A DNA stretch of 64,000 bases from Cubamyces lactineus (taxonomy: Eukaryota > Basidiomycota > Agaricomycetes > Polyporales > Polyporaceae). The position numbers were made by a program, and so were the translations under genes. A model generated the notes under the pieces. It searched no databases, had not been told where the DNA came from, and worked only from the letters and a program-made list of their open reading frames with translations. Location of the stretch: positions 1,178,001 through 1,242,000 of the forward strand of contig JACDTU010000008.1 of NCBI GenBank assembly GCA_022376465.1, read 5' to 3'. Positions 57,294-64,000 of this stretch are shown piece by piece (position 1 is the first letter of the stretch; each line of letters begins with the position of its first letter).

Positions 57294-60200
57294 TCACGCC
57301 GGGGGCCACGAGCCGCCGTGCCCGTCGAGCGTAAAGTCACCCCCGAGCGTGAACGCCATCTCCGGGTCCATGCCAAACGCGCCCGCGTCAAAGTTCGACT
57401 GCCAATACGGCTCCTGCTCGCCCAGCGTATATGGCGAACCCGACGAGCCCGCGCCTCCTCCGTTCCCGCTTCCGTTCCCACCACCGCCACCATTACCATT
57501 ACCACCATTACCACCGCTGCCGCTCGGGCTGCCAGACGTCGGGTCGTAGTTGCGAATATAGTCGAGCCCTCGGAACGGCAGCCCCGGCGCCGCAAAGCCC
57601 GCAGAAGGGGGCGTCGTGCCCGTCCCGCCGCTCGTCGGCGGCCCTTGCGAGAAGCCCATCCCGCCAAAGTCGGAGCTGTCAAAGTTGGGCATGTACGGCG
57701 AGGACGGGTCGAGCCCAGAGAGCGGCCCCGAGAAGCTGTTCGAGTGCCCGTGCCCGTGCCCGTGTCCGTGGCCATGGCCGTACGAAGGGCCGTTGCTTGC
57801 GCCGCCCATGGCGCCCTGCTGCGACCCCGAGCCCGAAGGGAAGAACTTGAGCTCGTTCGCGTCTACCGCGGGGCTCGCCCACCTATCGGACGGGCTCCCC
57901 AGCCCAAACTCGTACTCGGCCCCGAATCGCTGCCCAGGAATCTGCACCGTCGGCGACTGCGAAAGATGATTGAGCGCAGAATAAGGCCCGGACGTGCCGC
58001 CCTGTTGCATCATGTGCGACGAACTGGGGCCATCGCCCGCAGTGTTCATGCCATTGTCGATCGCCGCGTGCGACGGACCGGGGGGCGAAGGGTGGCTGTT
58101 GACAGAGACGGGCGAGCTGTGCGCGCTCGCGCTCAGGTTCGAGCGGCCGGGGTACGAGCTGGGGAGGCCCATCGCCGCGTAGCTGTCCTGGTACAGGTCC
58201 TCGTCATGTGGTCGTTTCCGGGACGTCGACCGGGCACGCAGCGCTGGAGAAGGGGGCACAAAGGACGTGGCGGTTAGCACGCTATCTCTCACTCGCTTCT
58301 GTCACATGGCGCGAAATAGGCAACAACGGCTGATCTCCCCGAGGGAAGACCAGAAGCACCGTCCCGTCCTGCCAACGGGCAGGGACAGGGAGGCACGAAA
58401 TGAATGAATGGATAGGCAGAACGGGAATACACTCACAGTCCGTGCGATAGTGTGCAGGGCCGTGTGCGTTGCGCGGCGACAGAGGCACGTCACGCGAACG
58501 ATCTCTCCGTGGCCTGTTCTTGATCAACCTCTCGGAGACCGGGACCGATATGGGCGCTGCAGACGGGTTCGGAGGACGTCCATCAGGGTACATGCCCGCA
58601 GAAGACGACGGAGATGGGGCCGATGGGCCGGGTATAGGACCCTGAGAGCTCGAACCCCGCGGCACATTGCTCGCGACAGCAGCAGCAGTAGCGTTGACAG
58701 CGGCCCCCGTCCTAATTGCCTCGCTCGCCTTGCCGGTGAGGTCCTCGAGGAGCTCCTTGCACTTGCGTGCCCCGGGCCAGAAGCCCTCCCACGACTCGAG
58801 CACCGCGAGGCAGCTCCGCGCCTCGTCGAGCGCCGCCTGCGACGCCATCGGCTCCGTCGTGTGCATCGCGTACAAGAGGATGATGACCGCTGAGCTAAAC
58901 AGGTTCTGGATGAAGAACGCAAAGTGGTGGCTCGGGGGCACAACGTTTCTGATCGACGGCGCAAGGCGTACGCACGCACGCGCTGTCGAGACCGCCTTGG
59001 CCGTTGACCGCGGCGCGACGGGCTGCTCACGCTTCACCGGGAGGAAGTTGCGGTGGAGCGTGGTCAGGATCGAGTAGTAGTGGCTGCACAGGACCGCTGC
59101 CATGGACACCTGCTTCTCGGTCGTGGGCTGGGACTTGAACACGGTCGGCAGGTCCTCACACCATTTCGTGAGCCGTCTATCGAGCGCCTCGACGGACCGG
59201 TGGAGCTCTGCTCGCTTCTCGAGCTCGAGGTGGTCCTTGGTCTTGTCGAGTGCGTAGACCTCGCGTAGGACACGCCCCGCGATCTTGTAGAGCTCTATGA
59301 GCTCCACAAACCCGCGCATGAGCGAGATGTTGCCCTGCGGCATGTGCTCGCCCTGGAAATACCGCGGCAAGAGCTCATCGTCAAGCTCGACGGGAATCTC
59401 CACATCGCAGTCGGCATCTTCGATCGCCAGGGGCCGACCGAGGGCGAGGGCAAGCATCCGGTCGAGCGTGTATACGCCCCACCAGATCTTGCGGCGCGTC
59501 TCCTTCTCGATCGGGGATATGAGAAGCCGTCGAGGAGAGCGCTGTTACGGCATGGCGGTGAGCACGGGATTTCGAGGGTAGGACTCAGGCAACTCACGTG
59601 AAGACCGATGTCTTGCGCGGCGCGAACCGCCTGTCCGACCAGCAACCAGGCTTGTGGCAGACAGTTCACGGAGCACAAGAAAGAAGACATCAGCAGGAAG
59701 CACTGAACGTGTTCGACCTGTATTGTCGGATAGCTGATATGGTGCAAGATAAGCGCACTAAATGACGTCGAGAAGAATGAGCGGTGAATCCAAATACCGC
59801 AAATAGGTGGCAAGAATTCGGGTCACGTACCGTTCGTAGTAAACCATGCCCATGCCGGCGTCGTCGAGATTATCGAACTTCGTCAGACGCGGGTCGTCCA
59901 CGAAGCGTGACGCCACGGCGAATACGGCGCATACAGACGCGACGAACGCCGTGTGGTTGCGAATGAACCCAGCGTCGGTCTTGTGGTCCATCAGGTACGT
60001 ATATCGACGCATGAATTCGGGCTTGTCCAGCACCGGCATAAGGAAGTGGAACCGCGCAAAGTACGCATCGACCTGGAACCACAAACCAAATCAGTCAATC
60101 GTGCTCGTCCGTGGCTAATGCGGGGAAGGGGCAGGGTCGCACTACTCACGAGCTTATCTGCAAGATCCCGCTCGGGGTACTCGACTTCCTCGGGCTGAGG

Positions 60201-61263
60201 AAGCGCTCTGACCTTGCCGAAGAATACGCTCGCAGGGTAATAGAGCTTGTTCACGCTCGGGCCTGGCGCAGTCGGGTCCTCCTCCATGGGAGACACGCGG
60301 TTAATTGGAGCGGTCGTGGCGTCGCGCAGCCGCTGAATAAGAGTCATAGTGGAGGACTTCCCGATCCAGTGCAAATGGCCGTGCTCGTCGAGCGCGAGCT
60401 GGCCGAAGGCGTCGGACATGTCATCCTCAATTTTCACGGAGGGTTCATCCTGTTCACCCGAACCGCTCGTGCTGCGACTATCTGCGCCGTTTTGGAGAGC
60501 AGTGCCTTCGCGAATGTGAGGCAGCATAGAGTGCAGCGCTTCCGGAGCGACGCTTGTGGGCATTTGGGCTGAGGTAGCCGGCTGCTGCTGCGACTGATTT
60601 GCCGACACGGCGGATGAGATAGCCGTCAAGTCGAGTCCCGTAGCCTGACTGACTTGCTCGAGGATGGGAGTGACCTGCTGGAAGAGGTTCTCCATGTGTA
60701 GAAGACGAGCTTCGAGCTCTTGGACATAACTGTCGAAGTGCATGAGCCCGTGCGTCGACGATCGAGCGGGGACAATAGAGGACTGTGGTGCTTACTGTCT
60801 GCTCAATGCGGCCCTATCCTTGGTCTGCAGCCATGTACACTGGCTCTTGGAAGCCGAGCACTGAGAACATGTGGGTTCCACGCCGTCGCACTTGATCTTC
60901 TTGCGCCTGACGGGAGCAGAGACGGGACGAGGGATGGCGATCAGATCAAGGACGGAGAAGAGAGAAGAAGGCGGACGAAGGACAAGCGGGGAGGAGGGCC
61001 GGGGAAGGGGGGCGTGGGGCTATAAGAGGCGGACGACGATCACGGCAGAAAGGACGAGCTCACCTGCAGGATTCGCAAGCACGCCATACACGCCTGCGCT
61101 GGAGCTGGACAGGCTTGAGGCCGATGTCTGGAGGGAGGGGGCCGTTGTCGTCGACGCGTTTCTTCTTTGGGGGGTGGGGGATCGTCATGGGCTGATTTGG
61201 GAGGGGAGGGGCGGATGGGGGGTTGTCGGTGGAATCGGGCGGCGAATTTGGTTCTGTGGTCAT
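57294..61263 (-). CDS. Zn2Cys6 fungal transcription factor, 1115 residues
   Basis: Large binuclear-zinc regulator, nuclear. Seven exons (61064-61263, 60796-60906, 60150-60729, 59831-60072, 59598-59757, 58437-59541, 57294-58243). The Zn2Cys6 cluster lies at about residues 64-90: CESCRRKKIKCDG, then CSQCSASKSQC, split by intron 1. A linker and coiled coil follow (YVQELEARLLHMENLFQQV), usual for homodimers. The fungal_trans middle homology domain runs from about DAYFARFHFLMPVLDKPEF through VNCLPQAWLLVGQAVRAAQD to RRKIWWGVYTLDRMLALALG. The C-terminal 350 residues are low complexity: Pro/Ser, a GH dipeptide run, then Gly/Ser/Asn, ending in an acidic, aromatic tail (DPEMAFTLGGDF) that looks like an activation domain. 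The target pathway is unknown. Some features recall basidiomycete regulators near XlnR, but I would not name it. Confidence 0.92.
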
Positions 61264-64000
61264 GGTGCAAGGAAGATGTATATATGAACGGCGCGGGGAC
61301 ACGGACTCGGTCGAGGGTGGACGGTGCACGCAGCCGAAGCGCCGGACGGAAAGCGGTGAGAGACGAGGGATTGGGAAGCCAAGAAAGGGACACTCCGCCC
61401 AAGCGCACGCAAGCGAAGGAGGAGCTAGAATGCGAGTGTGGAGAGAGAGAAAGAGGCAGAGGCAGCGCAAGCAAGAGGAGGAGGAGGTCGAGTGAGCTCA
61501 GCGCAAGATGCGAGATGGCCTTCCCCTCTCCCTCAGATCCATCCCAGATCGGCCCTCTCCCGTGCCTGGCGCCAATTTCCTTTTGCCACCACCCACCCCC
61601 ATTCTTTTAATTGCTTTGCCCCGCAACGCCTCCTTGGCCAGCACCCATGACCATACACAACGCACGTCCCAGCACGCTCCTCGTCAGGCGCACCCCCGAC
61701 GGCGGGGAGAGGCCCATACGCGCGCCCTGTCCGGTGAGCATCGCAGACCGGGGGGAGCCGTGGCCATTGACGCACACCGCATTCTGAATGCCACGATCAG
61801 CCCGGCCCATGCCACACCAAACGCCCCCGGTCCACTGCCAGCGCCTGCCATCTGGGAGAATTCGCTTCGTCCAACGGCCCCTTCGGATCGGACGCCGCCG
61901 CTTCTCTCTCCTTCTCCGACTCCTCCCTCCGTTGCCATGATTCAGATGCGGCTGTAGAACCCTCTCGTCCTCCTCGCCCTCCCCATTCAGCCAGCCAAGG
62001 CCTGTCAAAGCACATGTCCAACGTCCAATGCAGCGGGGGTGTCCACCGTCCAACCCAAGCTCTAACTACGCACACCACACCGGGCGACAGTCAGTGAACA
62101 CGCTGCTGCGCTTCTAACACGCTTGCCATTTTTGAAGCTTCCCCACACTCCCTCCGGCTCCCCAGCCCGATCATCCGACCCTTCCGTTCTGCCAACATCG
62201 CATTACCCGTCGCTAGCGGCGCGTGCTCGTCCCCCCGGCCATGCGGGGAGCTCCAAATAACACCCTCCTTGACAGCGGCCAACGGTCATGCTCCCACATT
62301 CGCCCGACCGAACGTCTCAAGAGGCTCAGAGCTGCAGCCAGCCAAGCCTTGGCATCGCCGCGCGCACCCACTCTGCGACCGGCTGCATGCTGCGAACCTG
62401 TGTGGACGAAACGTCCTCACATACCGCAACTGCACCGTCGATGTGATGCTCGCGTCTCGAGTGTGGGTCGTATCCCGGTTATGCACCTTCTCGACTTGAT
62501 CCCAACAGGTGCTCGTACTCGGGTGTGGGCGTCGGCGCACGTTCTCCGGGCTCGTAAGTACACCCGCATAGCCCACAGCCAGCGCGTACGCCGGCGTCCA
62601 TGCGTGCTAAACTATTGGATCCCCAATTACGCATTGCCCTTTCATGCTCAAACGCGTTCATCGATGTGTCGTGCCGGCCATTTCGAAACCCACGACTGAC
62701 GCACTTGCCAAGGTTGATGCTCGACTTGGCCGTGCCGGCCACCGTCGACGTATGTACTCAGACCGCACAGATTGGCGCTGCTGCGTCCACGTACGCGTGC
62801 TTTGCGATCCGCTCTATTCGTTCTATTGCGACGTTTTTGGTGCGCCGTATATTTAATCTCGACGTGTCAGCGACGCTGACGTCGCCGCGACGATTCGCCA
62901 GCGTTCGTCAGCGCTACGACGTCTACATCGCGATGCCCCAGTCGCTCCAGTCGCAACGTCTGTATTGTGCATAATTGAAACCGTTACCCCATCCCGCGTC
63001 CCGTGAACCTGAGCAGGTCTATAACCGTTTGGCATATGGCACATGCAATACGCGGCGTACGTCTCCCTCGACAAACCCGCTCCAAAAGCCGACGGACGAC
63101 GGAGGCCGACGAACGCCGCCCCCCGTCGCCCGTCGCGCAGGTACGTATAAGTACCCGCAAGTATGTAATGTGTAACCCGCGGCCGTTCGCGCAGGCCCCG
63201 CGCAGGCGTCTCGAAGCTCGCAATTCGCGGGTCGGAGCGACCGGGCGAACGCCGGCGGCTTCTCAATTCATCACCCTCGGGTTTAAAAGCTTCGTCCACC
63301 ATGTCACTGTCAATGGGCCACGACGCCATGCCGTGGCGTAACCCAGGACACTCGTGCACGTTGCACCGTGCGTCGCACACCAGCTTGGACTGTGAGCCAC
63401 CACCCACACCCCAGATGCCGTCTTCCTGCGACCGACCGTCGCGGCGTCCATTCACGACATGACAAGATAGTGAACAGTGAACGCCGGGTGAGGCGCCTGA
63501 GCCTGGCTTGGCTACTAGTCCACGTAGTCCACATAGTGCGCACGCTTCGTCGACTCGTCCCAGCCACCTTCGCTCTCTCGGCTAAGTTGTAGATACGACC
63601 CAACGTCGCGGCGCACGCGCTGCATCTGTGGACCGTGACTTTCACTCCCTCCCAAGTCAGCGGCCCCAGCAGGTGTAGCGCGTGGAGTGGCCCCTGCTCA
63701 CCACGTAGCTGAATTCCCGTCAACACCATCCACTACTCATGCTTCAATTGTGCTTGGCTGCCTCGACCCCCCTCCCCCAAGCCTCAGGCCCCTCGGCCCC
63801 GGTCGAGCGAACCCAGAAATCCGGCTCGGCCATGAAGCTTTGAAGCTCTGAAGACGCTGCGCACCAAAGGAGACCGAAAGAGGCAACGCACCTGCCCCGA
63901 TGGCCATGGGAAGCTAGGAACTCGCTGGCCATCTCCGAGTCGTGGCCGTGTGCACTGCGGTGTGCCAGGTTTGCTCGCACTCCATCGCGGCTGGGCACTA
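61264..64000. other. Right-hand 2.7 kb without a supported gene
   Basis: The first few hundred bases are the promoter of the Zn2Cys6 gene, with a purine-rich plus strand at about 61330-61490 (pyrimidine-rich on the gene's own strand). The remainder contains frames of 60-200 codons on both strands. They are Arg/Pro/Ala-rich and mutually overlapping, with no domains or convincing exon joins. A gene continuing past 64000 cannot be excluded. Confidence 0.4.

Noticed and set aside
57318..58277. 319-codon plus-strand frame
   Set aside because: Antisense shadow of the last exon of the Zn2Cys6 gene. Arg-rich, produced by its GC-rich codons.
62853..63455. 200-codon minus-strand frame at the right edge
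   Set aside because: No motif, low-quality composition, overlapped by other frames on both strands. No transcript logic could be built.

Overview
The window is nuclear DNA from a filamentous basidiomycete fungus, most likely an Agaricomycete. The genes are GC-rich and densely packed on both strands. Most are cut by many short introns of about 50-80 bases, some flanked by exons of only 10-20 bases. The protein families are eukaryotic and fungal, including a fungal Zn2Cys6 regulator and orphan families I associate with basidiomycetes. I saw no rRNA, no convincing tRNA, no CRISPR array and no intact transposon. Gene models were built by hand from reading frames and GT..AG (once GC..AG) boundaries that keep the frame.

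Layout. 0.7-2.9 kb: HSF-type transcription factor (+). 5.2-10.2 kb: CLASP microtubule protein (+). 10.5-16.9 kb, all minus: an intronless orphan, a small conserved gene broken by an in-frame TGA, a PPR-type mitochondrial protein, and a thiol/TPMT-type methyltransferase. 16.9-22.0 kb: a gene-poor stretch with scattered Cys-rich open frames. 22.0-27.5 kb: Tctex1 dynein light chain (-), PEX11 (+), a one-TM coiled-coil microprotein (-), and a TVP38/DedA membrane protein (+). 27.5-29.9 kb: gene-poor.

29.9-39.0 kb: Rdx (SelW-like) protein (-), PCH2/TRIP13 meiotic AAA ATPase (+), YIPF Golgi protein (+), PCP1-like mitochondrial rhomboid (-), TRAPP subunit TRS20 (+), and a Gln-rich orphan (+). 40.1-45.1 kb: ARP4 (-) and ERB1 (+), divergent. 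46.9-49.0 kb: a 14-exon orphan seven-TM protein (+). 50.3-55.8 kb: LLP/DUF2423 nucleolar protein (-), SIRT5-type sirtuin (+), small mitochondrial-type protein (-), and ACAD10/11-type acyl-CoA dehydrogenase (-). 57.3-61.3 kb: a large Zn2Cys6 regulator (-). The last 2.7 kb holds nothing I can support.

The genes are mostly housekeeping and do not form one pathway. Some neighbours share themes. ERB1 and LLP belong to ribosome biogenesis. TRS20, YIPF and TVP38 belong to Golgi traffic. The sirtuin, the small N-terminally basic protein and the acyl-CoA dehydrogenase form a group related to mitochondrial or peroxisomal acyl metabolism. Five head-to-head pairs are separated by only 0.2-0.4 kb and probably share promoters. 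The items most worth a second look are the broken gene at 12.3-12.9 kb, the Cys-rich frames in the 17-22 kb gap, the microexon-rich orphan membrane protein, and the sirtuin/acyl-CoA dehydrogenase neighbourhood. I did not find a clearly new multi-gene system.
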